64,000 nucleotides of DNA from Promicromonospora sp049532985 (GCF_049532985.1 NZ_CP186693.1:5890001-5954000), one strand, 5' to 3'; shown: positions 34,199 through 43,970, counted from the stretch's first letter. The notes: generated from the letters alone by a model not told the origin. Numbers and translations are program-made.

Positions 34199-37100
34199 GT
34201 GAGTCGAGCCACCCTCCTAGCCCGCCGGTCGACGGCGCACCGCGGGCTGCTCGCGCTCGTCTGGCTGCTGGTCGCGGTCCTGACCGGGGCGCTGGGCGTG
34301 ACGGTCGGCTGGACGCAGGCCGCCGCCACCGCGAGCGCCCGGGACGGGCTGCAGGCCGCCGAGCCGTCCGGTCGTGCGCTCCAGCTCTCCACCCGTCTCG
34401 CGGACGACGACGAGGCGGCCGCGCAGGACGCCCGCGTCCGGGAGGTGCTCGCCGGCCTGCTGGAGAGCGTGCCGCACCACGTCGCCTATGACGTGCGGAC
34501 CGAGCCCCAGTACACGCGGGGCGCCGACGGCCGGGACCTGGGCCGCTGGTCGCTCGCCCTGCTGCCCGCCGCCACCCGGGACGCCGCCCTGGCCGGTGCG
34601 GGCGCCGACGGCGTCACGCTGGTCGACGGCGCCTGGCCCGCCGCGGCGGACGAGGCGGCGGTGCAGGCGGACGCCGCACAGGCCGCCGGGCTGGCCGTCG
34701 GGGACACGCTGCGCGTGGGTGTCGACCCGGACGAGCCGTCGACCACCGGGACGCCCGTCACCGTCGCGGCGACGTGGCGCGTGACCGACCCGGACGACGC
34801 CGTCTGGCTCGGCGACCCCGCCGTGCTCACCGGGACGGACGGGGCCTACCCCGGTCCCGTCGTGGTGAGCGAGCAGGTCGTCGCGGGCCTGGACACCGAC
34901 CCGTTCGCGCGCTGGACCGTGGTGCCCGACGTCGCCGCGCTCACCCCCGCGCACCTGCCCGCCCTGGCGCGGCTCACCGGCCAGGCACAGGGCGTCCTGG
35001 GCGAGGACTCCGACGTCGCGCCCCGTGGGCTGACCGTCGCGGGCACCCTGGAGGTGACGGCCACCGACCTCGCGGACGCCCTGCGCGCGGCGGACGCCGT
35101 CGCCCTGGTGCCGCTGTGCCTGCTGGCGCTCGTCGGGCTGGTGGCCCTGGTGCAGGTCGCGCGGCTCCTGGCCGCCACCCGCGAGGGCGAGGTGTCGTTG
35201 CTCGTCTCCCGCGGGGCCGCGCCGGGCACGGTCACGGCGGCGGCGACCGTCGAGGGCGTGCTGCTGGCGCTGACCGCCGCGGCGGCGGGCGGCGCGGCCG
35301 CGTGGGTGGCCCTGCTGCTCGTGGCCCGGGCGGACGCCGGTGCGGCGGTCTCCCTGGCGACGCCGCTGGTCGTCGCCCTGGTCGTGGCGGTCGCGGCGTC
35401 GCTGGTGCTGGTGCTCGTCGCGGCGCTCCAGGCCCAGGCGGCGGTGCGGCGGCAGGTGACCGACCGGTCGGGCCGGGTACGTCAGGTGGCCGCCCTGGGC
35501 ACGGTCGTGCTGACGGTGGCCGCCGCCGCGGTGAGCCTGACGCAGCTTCTGCGGTACGGCTCCCCGCTGGTCACGACTCCCGGCGGCGCGATCACCGATC
35601 CGGCGGCGGCCGCCGCCCCGGCCCTCGTCCTGGCCGCGCTCGCGGTGGTGGCGATGGCGGTGCTCGGACCCGCCACGCGGCTGTGGGCCGGTCTGGCGGG
35701 GCGGTCGCGGGGCGTCGTCGGCCCGCTGGCCGCGCGGCAGGTGGCCCGGCGGATCGTGGTCTACGTGGTGCCCGTGGTCCTGCTCGTCCTGGCCGGCGGG
35801 TCGGCCGGCCTGGCCGGCGGGTACACGGGGACCGCCGAACGCCTGCGCGCCGACGTCGACGTGCTGGCGGTCGGTGCCGACGTGCGCGTGACCGCGCCGG
35901 AGAGCGGCCGTCTCGATGCCGCGCCGTACCTGCCGGGTGGCTCGGGCCCCGGTGACTCGGCCGTCGCGTCGGCGCCCGCGCTGTCCGCCACCGCGTACGC
36001 CGACAGCAAGCCGGTCACCCTGCTCGCGCTGCCCGCCGCCGCGTTGCCGCAGGTGGTCCGGGCTCCGGGCGGCGTGCTCGACGTGCAGCGGCTGGCCACG
36101 GACCTGTCGATCGACGCCTTCGCCGACGCACCGGCGCTGCCGGACGGCGTCCACGACGTCACCCTCACCGTGCGCGGCAGCATCCGGCCGCTCGACGGCT
36201 GGACCGAGCAGCCCGGACCGCCGCACGAGCTCGACGCGGCGCTCGTGCTCGCCACGTCCGACGGGACGCTCGCCACGGTCCCGCTCGGGCAGCTGACCGC
36301 GGGCGACGGGACCGCCGGCACCCTGGGCGAGGCCGAGACCGAGCACGCGCTGACCGGCGACGTCCCGCCCGCGCCCGCGGGGCAGGCGTGGCGCGTGGCC
36401 GGCCTGGACCTGGACACGCGGCCCGGCTGGTCCGCGGCGGAGCTGACCCTGTCGGTGGCCGGCCTGGTGGCGGACGGGACACCCGTGACGGACGCCGCGT
36501 GGACGCCGTCGGAGACCCTCGACGGTGCGGGCCTGGAGCTGAGCCCGGACGCGCCGACCGGGACCGCGGAGCTGACCATGCCGCTCGGCGGCGCCGCGAC
36601 CGGCGCGAGCCGCCTGCGCCTCCTGACCACGCCTGACCCCGGACCGGTGCCCCTGCTCGCCTCGACCTCCCTGACGGACACGCTGGGCATCGCGCCCGGC
36701 GACACGTTCGAGCTGACCCTGGGCGGCACTCGGCTGCCGGTGGTCGCGGCGGCGTCGGCGGGCACGGTGCCCGGGGCGCTCGACCCGTACGCCGCGCTGC
36801 TGGACCGAGGTGCGCTGGCCACCCTGCTCGTGCGCGACGTGAGCGACCCGCTGCTGACCAGCGAGGTCTGGCTCGCCGCCGGACCGCCGGGCGGCCCCGC
36901 ACCCGCGGCCGCCGTGACCCGACTGGCCGACGAGGCGACGGCCGAGGCCGGCAGGTCCGCGGGCCGCGAGCAGGCCGGCGTCCTGACCTCCGGTTCCGGG
37001 GCCGCGGACGCCGCCGTACCGGTGCGCGTCTCGTTCTGGCTCGCTGCCGCCGGTGCGACGGTGCTGGCCCTGGCCGGCGTGCTCGCGGTGGCCGTCGCCA

Positions 37101-37447
37101 CCCTGCGCGAGCGGCGTGGTGAGGTGGTCGTGCTGCGTGCCGTCGGGCTCGGTCCCGTCGCCCAGGCCCGGTCGCGGGTCACGGAGCTGGTGACGGTCGG
37201 CCTGGCGGCGCTCGTCGTGGGCGCCGTCGCGGGCTGGGCCGTGGCGCGCCTGCTGGCCGGGGGCCTCGCCGCCGCGACCCTCACCGGCATCGGCACGGCC
37301 CCGCCCGCCCGGTTCGTCCTCGAGACGACCGGGACCGCTCTGGTGCTGGCGGCCGCCGTGGCCGGGCTCGTGCTGGTCGCGACCGGCGTGGGCGCGCGCG
37401 TGGCCGCACAGGCTCGTGACACCACCTACCGCGAGGAGGTCCGCTGA
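34199..37447 (+). CDS. Large FtsX-family ABC transporter permease
   Basis: A 1082-residue membrane protein. One N-terminal helix (about 17-38) is followed by a large exported region (about 40-300). A bundle of hydrophobic segments follows (about 300-345, 355-400, 430-450, 470-500 and 515-545), then a second large exported region (about 550-930) and a final FtsX block of three helices (about 945-970, 995-1025 and 1045-1070). Near the C-terminus TLRERRGEVVVLRAVGLG matches the FtsX cytosolic loop. Such permeases pair with MacB/LolD-type ATPases and do mechanical work on envelope substrates or export rather than simple import. It starts at a leaderless GTG and its stop overlaps the next permease by 1 bp. 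Substrate unknown. Confidence 0.85.
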   Translation: MSRATLLARRSTAHRGLLALVWLLVAVLTGALGVTVGWTQAAATASARDGLQAAEPSGRALQLSTRLADDDEAAAQDARVREVLAGLLESVPHHVAYDVRTEPQYTRGADGRDLGRWSLALLPAATRDAALAGAGADGVTLVDGAWPAAADEAAVQADAAQAAGLAVGDTLRVGVDPDEPSTTGTPVTVAATWRVTDPDDAVWLGDPAVLTGTDGAYPGPVVVSEQVVAGLDTDPFARWTVVPDVAALTPAHLPALARLTGQAQGVLGEDSDVAPRGLTVAGTLEVTATDLADALRAADAVALVPLCLLALVGLVALVQVARLLAATREGEVSLLVSRGAAPGTVTAAATVEGVLLALTAAAAGGAAAWVALLLVARADAGAAVSLATPLVVALVVAVAASLVLVLVAALQAQAAVRRQVTDRSGRVRQVAALGTVVLTVAAAAVSLTQLLRYGSPLVTTPGGAITDPAAAAAPALVLAALAVVAMAVLGPATRLWAGLAGRSRGVVGPLAARQVARRIVVYVVPVVLLVLAGGSAGLAGGYTGTAERLRADVDVLAVGADVRVTAPESGRLDAAPYLPGGSGPGDSAVASAPALSATAYADSKPVTLLALPAAALPQVVRAPGGVLDVQRLATDLSIDAFADAPALPDGVHDVTLTVRGSIRPLDGWTEQPGPPHELDAALVLATSDGTLATVPLGQLTAGDGTAGTLGEAETEHALTGDVPPAPAGQAWRVAGLDLDTRPGWSAAELTLSVAGLVADGTPVTDAAWTPSETLDGAGLELSPDAPTGTAELTMPLGGAATGASRLRLLTTPDPGPVPLLASTSLTDTLGIAPGDTFELTLGGTRLPVVAAASAGTVPGALDPYAALLDRGALATLLVRDVSDPLLTSEVWLAAGPPGGPAPAAAVTRLADEATAEAGRSAGREQAGVLTSGSGAADAAVPVRVSFWLAAAGATVLALAGVLAVAVATLRERRGEVVVLRAVGLGPVAQARSRVTELVTVGLAALVVGAVAGWAVARLLAGGLAAATLTGIGTAPPARFVLETTGTALVLAAAVAGLVLVATGVGARVAAQARDTTYREEVR

Positions 37448-40281
37448 TGGGGGCACTGTCCGGGCTGGGCCTGCTCGCGCGGCGCCAGCTACGCACCTCC
37501 TGGGGTGCGACGGCGACGCTCGGCCTGGTCGCGTTCCTCGCGGCGGGTGTGCTCTCGACGGCACCCCGGGCCGTCTCGGCGATGCACGCCGACCAGGTGG
37601 TCTACGAGACGGCCGCGGCGTCGGGACCGGCGCGTGACGTGATCTCCGTGGTCGGGGCCGTCCCCGGTCAGCCGATGAGCGGCATGTTCTACGACCCGGG
37701 CCAGGCCGGGTCCGGTGTGCCGGACGAGCCGGACTGGGCGCCCTTCACCGAGAACCTGGACGCGGTGCGTGCCGAGACGCCCGAGCCGTTGCGTTCGGCG
37801 ATGGGGGCCCCGCGCTTCCACGTCACCTCGGCGGACGCCGCCTACACCCGCCCGGTGCCCCGGTCGGAGCTGGCCGAGGCGAAGGTCTTCCTCCGTGCCG
37901 CGACCGACCTCGACGAGCACGCCGAGCTCGTCGAGGGACGCTGGCCGGCCGCCACCGCGGAACCCGTCGTCGACGGCGAGGACCAGCCCTTGGGACAGCC
38001 CACCCGCCCAGCCCCGCCGGTCGAGGTGGTGGTCTCGCGCGCCGTGGCCGACACCTACGGCTGGGAGCTGGGCGGCCGGTACGACAACCTCGCCGGCGTC
38101 GGAGTGGTCGCCCTGGCCGACCGCTACCCGTCGCTCGTGGTGACGGGCATCTTCGATGCCGGCGACCCGGACGCCGACTACTGGCTGCACCACGCCCTCG
38201 CGGCTCGGGCGTCCGTCGTCGCCGACCCCAACCGCGGGCTGCTCGGCACGGCCACGGCCTACGTGAACCCGGCCATGATCACACCGGTCACGCTCGGCAT
38301 GGCCGAGACCCGGGTGTGGTACCCGGTGGACACCGACGGCGTGACCGCCGCCGCCGTGCCGGAGCTCCTGGCGCAGGTCAACGGCCAGTCGGCGCAGACG
38401 TTCCTCGTGCCGGCCGGCCCGGACGACCCGGCGCCCCTCCAGCTGCGGCCCGCGAGCCGGCTGGGCGAGATCCTGGAGCGCCTGCTCGCGCAGCGCACCG
38501 GCGTCGACGCCATCGTGGCCGTCCTCGCCGTCGGGCCGCTCGGGGCCACGCTCGCCGTGCTCGCCCTGGGGGCGCGGCTCGTCGTGGACCGGCGGCGCCC
38601 GGCGCTCGCCCTGCTGCGGGCGCGCGGTGCCTCCGGCACGCAGCTCCGCCTGCTCATGGGCGGCGAGGGGCTCGTCGTGGGTCTCGGCTGCGCCGCCCTC
38701 GGGTTCGCGGCCGGGCTGGCCATCACGACGGCCGCGGGCATGACCTCGCCCGTCACGGTGAGCCAGGTGGGGCTCGCGCTCGCGGCGGGACTCGCACCCG
38801 CGCTCGCCCTCGCGCTGGCGACCTCGCCCGCGGGCCTGCGCCCGACCCGGAGCGATCTCGCGCCGCGCTCCCGCAGCCGGGTGCGCTGGGTGCTGGAGCT
38901 GCTCGTGGTCGCCGGGGCCGTGCTGGCCACCTGGCTGCTGCTGTCCCGGGGCGTCGTCGCGGGAGCGGGCGGCGGTTCCGGCGTCGACCCGCTGGTCGCG
39001 GCGGCCCCGCTCCTGGTGTCCCTCGCGCTCACCCTGCTCGCGGTGCGGGCCTACCCGTGGCTGGCCCTCGCGGTCGAGCGGGCGCTCGCGCCGCGTCGCG
39101 ACCTGGTCCCGTTCCTGGGCGCGGCACGAGCCACGCGCGACCCGGCGGGCGGGCCGGTACCGGCGGTCGCCCTCGTGCTGGCCGTGGCGGTCGCCGCCAC
39201 CTCGGCGGTGCTGTACTCCACCGTCTCGGGCGGGATCGTCCGCGAGGCATGGCGCGCGACCGGGGCCGACCTGCGGGTCTCCGGTCCCATCGTCGACGAG
39301 GCCGGCGCCGGCCAGATCGCCGCGCTCGACGGCGTCGACGCGGTCACTCCCGTCGCCGACGTGGGTGACGCCGTGCTGCAGGGCGAGGGGTCGGCGCCCC
39401 GCGCGCGGGTGTACACGGTGGACGCGGAACGGCTCGCGCAGGTCCAGCAGGACGTCGCGGGCAGTCCTGAGACGCTCGCGGCGCTCACCGGGCCGGACGG
39501 CCCGGACGCAGCGGTACCCGTCATCCTCACCCGTGGTGCCGCCGGCCCCGGCGTCGCGCCGGGGACCACGGGGATCACGCTGGCGACCCAGGAGAGGAGC
39601 GTGCCCGTCAAGGTGGTCGACGTGGTCGACGAGCTGCCCGGCCTGCCCGCCGGCCGCGCGCTGGTGCTCGCCGACACCGAGCGTCTGGAGCTGGGCACCG
39701 GCGACAGCTCCTTCGCCCGCCTCGCGCTGGTCGGCCTGTCCGACGACACCGACCGCGCGGCCGTGACCGCCGAGATCTCGCGGTTGCTGCCGTCGGCAGT
39801 GGTCGAGGACCCGGACCAGGAGGCCGACGCCCTGCGCGCGGCCCCGGTCTCGGCCGGGCTGGTGGCCGCGTTCGTGCTGGCCGTGGTGCTGGCGGCCCTG
39901 CTCTGCGTGGCCGCGGTCGTGATGACCCTGATGCTCGCGGCCCCGGCGCGGGCCCGGTTGCTCGCCGTGCTGCAGACGCTCGGCATGTCGTCGCGCCAGG
40001 GGCGCGGGCTCGTGGGGTGGGAGATCGGGCCGTGGGCCGTGATCGCGCTCCTGGTGGGCGCGGTGCTCGGGGTGGCGGTGCCGTCGCTCGTGCTGGCGGC
40101 GGTGGACGTCACCGCCCTGACCGGCGGGGTGACCCAGCCGAGGCCGGAGTACGACCCGGTGCTGCTCGGCGCGGCGGCCGCGGGCTTCCTTGTCGCCGTG
40201 CTGGCCGCGGTCGGTGTCGCCGCCGCGCTCGGCCGGCGCGGCGAGGTGGCGGCCCAGCTCCGGATGGGAAGCAATGACTGA
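37447..40281 (+). CDS. Large FtsX-family ABC transporter permease, second subunit
   Basis: A 944-residue permease with the same double-FtsX layout as the preceding gene. It has an N-terminal helix (about 15-38), an exported domain to about 340, a first helix block (about 350-590) with RRPALALLRARGASGTQL (FtsX loop), a second exported domain (about 600-790) and a C-terminal block with ARARLLAVLQTLGMSSRQG. The ATG at 37447 overlaps the previous stop (TGATG) and is served by a GAGGAGGT site inside the previous gene, so the two are made in tandem and probably form a heterodimer. Confidence 0.85.
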   Translation: MGALSGLGLLARRQLRTSWGATATLGLVAFLAAGVLSTAPRAVSAMHADQVVYETAAASGPARDVISVVGAVPGQPMSGMFYDPGQAGSGVPDEPDWAPFTENLDAVRAETPEPLRSAMGAPRFHVTSADAAYTRPVPRSELAEAKVFLRAATDLDEHAELVEGRWPAATAEPVVDGEDQPLGQPTRPAPPVEVVVSRAVADTYGWELGGRYDNLAGVGVVALADRYPSLVVTGIFDAGDPDADYWLHHALAARASVVADPNRGLLGTATAYVNPAMITPVTLGMAETRVWYPVDTDGVTAAAVPELLAQVNGQSAQTFLVPAGPDDPAPLQLRPASRLGEILERLLAQRTGVDAIVAVLAVGPLGATLAVLALGARLVVDRRRPALALLRARGASGTQLRLLMGGEGLVVGLGCAALGFAAGLAITTAAGMTSPVTVSQVGLALAAGLAPALALALATSPAGLRPTRSDLAPRSRSRVRWVLELLVVAGAVLATWLLLSRGVVAGAGGGSGVDPLVAAAPLLVSLALTLLAVRAYPWLALAVERALAPRRDLVPFLGAARATRDPAGGPVPAVALVLAVAVAATSAVLYSTVSGGIVREAWRATGADLRVSGPIVDEAGAGQIAALDGVDAVTPVADVGDAVLQGEGSAPRARVYTVDAERLAQVQQDVAGSPETLAALTGPDGPDAAVPVILTRGAAGPGVAPGTTGITLATQERSVPVKVVDVVDELPGLPAGRALVLADTERLELGTGDSSFARLALVGLSDDTDRAAVTAEISRLLPSAVVEDPDQEADALRAAPVSAGLVAAFVLAVVLAALLCVAAVVMTLMLAAPARARLLAVLQTLGMSSRQGRGLVGWEIGPWAVIALLVGAVLGVAVPSLVLAAVDVTALTGGVTQPRPEYDPVLLGAAAAGFLVAVLAAVGVAAALGRRGEVAAQLRMGSND

Positions 40282-40294
40282 GGAGGGAGACGCG

Positions 40295-41317
40295 ATGAGC
40301 ACGACCATCGAGCTGACCGGCGGCGCCCCGGCGTCGGCCGCCCGTGCGGGTGGGGGCGAGATCCGGTGCGGCGACCTGGTGCGGATCTTCGCCACCGACG
40401 GCGTCGAGGTCCAGGCGCTGCAGGGCCTGACCCTGAGCGTCGACCCGGGCGAGATCGTGGCCGTCGTGGGCGCGTCCGGCTCCGGCAAGTCCACGCTGCT
40501 GACCATCCTCTCCGGCCTGGACACGCCGACGGGCGGGTCCGCGGTGGTGGCGGGGACCGACCTGCTCACCATGGGTCACGCCGAGAGGGTGCGGTACCAG
40601 CGCTCGACGGTCGGCTTCGTGTGGCAGCAGACCTCCCGCAACCTGCTGCCGTATCTCACGGCGAGCGAGAACGTGCGGCTCCCGCTGGAGCTGGCCGGCA
40701 CGCTGCCCCGGCGCGACCGCGCGCGTCGCGTCGAGGACCTGCTCGAGCTGCTGGAGGTGGGCCACGTGGCCGGGCGGCGACCGGGCGAGATGTCCGGTGG
40801 TGAGCAGCAGCGCACCGCCATCGCGGTCGCGGTGGCCAACGACCCGCGGGTGCTGCTGGCCGACGAGCCCACGGGCGAGCTCGACGAGGCGACCTCGGTC
40901 GAGGTGCTGGAGGCCCTGCGCGGCGTGAACCGGGAGACGGGCGTGACCACGCTGATCGTCACCCACGACCCGACGGTGTCCGAGCACGTGGCGCGCACCG
41001 TCCAGATCCGCGACGGCCGGACGTCCACGGAGACGCTGCGCCGCACGGAGGTGGACGAACACGGCGCCGAACGGCACGTCGCCGAGGAGTTCGCGGTGGT
41101 CGACCGGGTGGGGCGCCTGCAGCTCCCGCAGGACTTCGTGCACGCGCTCGACCTGCGTGACCGCGTGCGGCTGGCCCTGGAGCCGGACCACGTCGGGGTG
41201 TGGCCGGCGGCGCCGGGTGCCACCACCGGGCGGACGGAGGCCGGGCGGACGGAGACCGGACGTACAGAGGCCGGACGTACAGAGGCCGGACGCACCGGGA
41301 CCGAGGAGGACCGATGA
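40295..41317 (+). CDS. ABC transporter ATPase with a repetitive C-terminal tail
   Basis: About 340 residues from ATG 40295 (AGGAGGG at 7 nt); an in-frame ATG at 40274 has no ribosome-binding site. Walker A is GASGSGKST, the signature MSGGEQQR, Walker B VLLADEPTGELD and the switch His in VTHDPTV, the pattern of the MacB/LolD/FtsE family. After the core (ending about residue 235) an extension runs to about 310, then come five GRTEA-like pentapeptides encoded by a 15-bp tandem repeat. It is part of the four-gene operon and its stop overlaps the next ATPase start by 4 bp. Confidence 0.9.
   Translation: MSTTIELTGGAPASAARAGGGEIRCGDLVRIFATDGVEVQALQGLTLSVDPGEIVAVVGASGSGKSTLLTILSGLDTPTGGSAVVAGTDLLTMGHAERVRYQRSTVGFVWQQTSRNLLPYLTASENVRLPLELAGTLPRRDRARRVEDLLELLEVGHVAGRRPGEMSGGEQQRTAIAVAVANDPRVLLADEPTGELDEATSVEVLEALRGVNRETGVTTLIVTHDPTVSEHVARTVQIRDGRTSTETLRRTEVDEHGAERHVAEEFAVVDRVGRLQLPQDFVHALDLRDRVRLALEPDHVGVWPAAPGATTGRTEAGRTETGRTEAGRTEAGRTGTEEDR
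41228..41302 (+). repeat. Five 15-bp tandem repeats at the 3' end of the first ATPase gene
   Basis: Units start at 41228, 41243, 41258, 41273 and 41288. The third and fourth are identical (GGACGTACAGAGGCC). They are in frame and encode GRTEA/GRTET/GRTEA/GRTEA/GRTGT, so copy-number change would alter tail length without a frameshift. The array ends 11 bp before the next gene's ATG and just before its ribosome-binding site. Confidence 0.9.
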
Positions 41318-42018
41318 CCACGACGACGTCCGCGCGCACCGTGCTGCGCGCCGAGGGGCTCACCCGGGTGTTCGGTACCGGCGCGGGCGAGGTGCACGCC
41401 CTGACGGACGCGTCGGTGGAGGTCGCCGCCGGTGAGCTGCTGGTGGTGCGCGGCCCGTCGGGCTCGGGCAAGACCACGCTGCTGAACCTGCTCGGGGGAC
41501 TGGACCGGCCCACGTCGGGCGGCGTGTGGCTGGGCGACGCGGAGCTGACGGCGCTGGGGGAGAAGGCGGTGCTCGCCGCGCGGCGCGACCGGATCGGCTA
41601 CGTGTTCCAGTCGTTCGGGCTGGTGCCGGTGCTCTCGGCGGCCGAGAACGTGGAGGTGCCCCTGCGACTGCGGCGGACGGCCCCGGCCGAGCGCGCCCGG
41701 CGGGTGGCCGAGGCCCTTGCGGCCGTGGGCCTGAGCGGGCACGCGAAGCAGCGTCCGTACGAGCTGTCGGGCGGGCAGCAGCAGCGGGTGGGTATCGCGC
41801 GGGCACTCGTGGCCGAACCCGAGGTGCTGCTCGCCGACGAGCCCACCGGACAGCTCGACTCCGCCACCGCGGCGGTCGTGATGGACCTGCTGGCCCGGGT
41901 GGTGCACGAACGCGGGGTGGCGGCCGTCGTCTCCACGCACGACCCCGAGCTGATGGCGCGGGCGGACCGGGTGGTGGAACTGCACGACGGGCGGGTGAAA
42001 CCAGCCGCTGACGGGTGA
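41314..42018 (+). CDS. ABC transporter ATPase (LolD/MacB/FtsE-like)
   Basis: A 234-residue minimal ATPase. Walker A is GPSGSGKTT, Q-loop FQSFGLVPVLSAAENV, signature LSGGQQQR, Walker B VLLADEPTGQLD and H-loop STHDPEL. It overlaps the preceding ATPase by 4 bp and has GAGGAGGA as ribosome-binding site. Two distinct ATPases for two distinct FtsX permeases suggest a heteromeric transporter, or two transporters that share expression. It is the last gene of the operon, and no clear terminator follows. Confidence 0.92.
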   Translation: MTTTTSARTVLRAEGLTRVFGTGAGEVHALTDASVEVAAGELLVVRGPSGSGKTTLLNLLGGLDRPTSGGVWLGDAELTALGEKAVLAARRDRIGYVFQSFGLVPVLSAAENVEVPLRLRRTAPAERARRVAEALAAVGLSGHAKQRPYELSGGQQQRVGIARALVAEPEVLLADEPTGQLDSATAAVVMDLLARVVHERGVAAVVSTHDPELMARADRVVELHDGRVKPAADG

Positions 42019-42080
42019 AATTCCTGGTGGACGGCCTCACGGCGGCTTTGTTACGGGTGTGAGAACCACCTGGTCAGAAC

Positions 42081-42100
42081 TGTTACCCGGTGTTACCCGT
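42081..42100 (+). promoter_or_regulatory. Tandem direct repeat upstream of the oligopeptide transporter
   Basis: TGTTACCCGG and TGTTACCCGT abut at 42081-42100, about 165 bp before the substrate-binding protein start. They could be a regulator site or part of a promoter. Further down, TTAGGT (42173) and TACGTT (42169) are possible -10 boxes. Confidence 0.35.
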
Positions 42101-42265
42101 GCATACCGAGATGGTCACAACTCGGTGGCGTTTCCCCGGTGGTGGTCATCACCATTCGCGCGGAGCGGTTACGTTAGGTCGTGATACCACGGGGCGCAAC
42201 GAAGCGCCCGCATCACTCCGGACGGCACCCGCCGGACCGGGGTGTACTGCTACCCAGGAGGACAC

Positions 42266-43924
42266 GTGACACCTCGAAAGCGACTTGTGGGGCTCGGCGC
42301 GTTCGCGCTCGCCTCGTCGCTCGTGCTGACCGCTTGCGGCGGTGGCGGCGGCGATGACACCGGCGACGGCGGCGCCAGCACCGGCATCGTGACGGTCGGC
42401 AACGGTGAACCGCAGAACCCGATCATCCCCACCATGACCAACGAGACCTTCGGGTCCAAGGTCACGAGCAACATCTTCGCCGGTCTCGTGTACTACGACG
42501 CCGAGGGCGTCGTGCACAACGAGGTCGCGGAGTCGATCGAGTCGGACGACAACCAGGTCTGGACGATCACGCTCAAGGACGGCTGGGAGTTCTCGGACGG
42601 CACGCCGGTCACGGCACAGAGCTTCGTGGACGCCTGGAACTACGGCGCCTACGGCCCCAACGCGCAGAACCTGAGCTACTTCTTCGAGCCCATCGAGGGC
42701 TTCGCGGACGTCCAGGTCCCCACGGACGACGCCGGTGAGCCCACCGGTGAGGACCCCGCCGCCGACACGCTGTCGGGCCTCGAGGTCGTCAGCGACACCG
42801 AGTTCACCGCGACGCTCTCGCAGCCGGAGTCCGACTTCCCGCTGCGGCTGGGCTACTCGGCCTTCTACCCGCTGCCCGAGTCGTTCTTCGACGACCCGGA
42901 GGCGTTCGGCGAGGACCCGATCGGCAACGGCCCCTACGTCCTGGAGAACTGGGAGCACAACTCGCTGATCGAGCTGCGCCCGAACGAGACGTACGCGGGC
43001 GAGCGCGAGGTCCAGAACGGTGGTGTCGACCTGGTCGCCTACACCGACGAGGACTCGGCGTACAACGACCTGCTCGACGGCAACCTGGACATCGTCACCA
43101 ACGTCCCGGCCTCCGCCTTCGGCACGTTCGAGGACGAGCTGGGCGACCGCGCCGTCAACCAGCCGGCCGCCGTCATCCAGGTCATCAACGTCCCGGAGTA
43201 CAACGAGAAGCTCAAGGGCGAGGCGGGCCTCCTGCGCCGCCAGGCCATCTCGATGGCGATCGACCGTGAGGCCATCACCGAGACCGTGTTCTCCGGCTCG
43301 CGCACCCCGGCCACCGACTTCACCTCGCCGGTGATCAACGGCTGGAGCGAGGACCTCGAGGGCAACGAGGTGCTCGACTACAACCCGGAGGAGGCCAAGG
43401 CGCTCTGGGACGAGGCCGAGGCTATCGAGCCGTGGGGTGACGAGCCCCTGTACATCGCGTCCAACGCGGACAGCGACCACCAGTCGTGGATCGACCCGAC
43501 CTGCAACGGCATCCGCGACACGCTCGGCATCGACTGCGAGTTCGACGCCTACCCCACGTTCGACGAGTTCCTCGACGCGCGTGACAACGAGGAGATCAAG
43601 GGTCTCTTCCGCGGCGGCTGGCAGGCCGACTACCCGGCCATGAGCAACTTCCTCGGCCCGATCTACGGCACGGGCGCCGGCTCGAACGACATGGGCTACT
43701 CGTCCGAGGAGTTCGACGCCAAGCTCAAGGAGGCCAACGGCGAGTCCGACCCGGACACCGCCATCGAGCTCTACAAGGAGGCCCAGACGATCCTGTTCCA
43801 GGACCTGCCGGGTATCCCGCTCTGGTACAACAACGCGACCGGCGGCTGGTCCGAGGCCGTGGACAACGTCGTGTTCGGCTGGGACAGCGACCCGATCCTG
43901 TACCAGGTGACCAAGTCGGAGTGA
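42266..43924 (+). CDS. oppA: Oligopeptide/dipeptide ABC transporter substrate-binding lipoprotein
   Basis: About 552 residues of the SBP family 5 (OppA/DppA). The signal peptide with lipobox LTAC is followed by a Gly/Asp linker. The domain begins GNGEPQNPIIPTMTNE and contains the family's WTITLKDGWEFSDGTPVTAQSFVDAWNY block, and later GGWQADYPAMSNFLGPIYG. It binds peptides outside the membrane and delivers them to OppBC. The GTG at 42266 has AGGAGG 5 nt upstream, and the longer frame from 42242 is less likely. First gene of oppABC(DF). Peptide preference cannot be read from the sequence, so the symbol marks the family. Confidence 0.9.
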   Translation: MTPRKRLVGLGAFALASSLVLTACGGGGGDDTGDGGASTGIVTVGNGEPQNPIIPTMTNETFGSKVTSNIFAGLVYYDAEGVVHNEVAESIESDDNQVWTITLKDGWEFSDGTPVTAQSFVDAWNYGAYGPNAQNLSYFFEPIEGFADVQVPTDDAGEPTGEDPAADTLSGLEVVSDTEFTATLSQPESDFPLRLGYSAFYPLPESFFDDPEAFGEDPIGNGPYVLENWEHNSLIELRPNETYAGEREVQNGGVDLVAYTDEDSAYNDLLDGNLDIVTNVPASAFGTFEDELGDRAVNQPAAVIQVINVPEYNEKLKGEAGLLRRQAISMAIDREAITETVFSGSRTPATDFTSPVINGWSEDLEGNEVLDYNPEEAKALWDEAEAIEPWGDEPLYIASNADSDHQSWIDPTCNGIRDTLGIDCEFDAYPTFDEFLDARDNEEIKGLFRGGWQADYPAMSNFLGPIYGTGAGSNDMGYSSEEFDAKLKEANGESDPDTAIELYKEAQTILFQDLPGIPLWYNNATGGWSEAVDNVVFGWDSDPILYQVTKSE

Positions 43925-43970
43925 GCCTGATCACGACCGGACCCCCGGTGTGACGCTCCGCTCCAGGTGA

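Noticed and set aside
34217..40572. Two open frames over 1000 codons on the minus strand across the FtsX permeases
   Set aside because: Composition is rich in Gln, Arg, His and Gly with no recognisable motif, and the plus strand has conserved permease signatures and overlapping operon structure.
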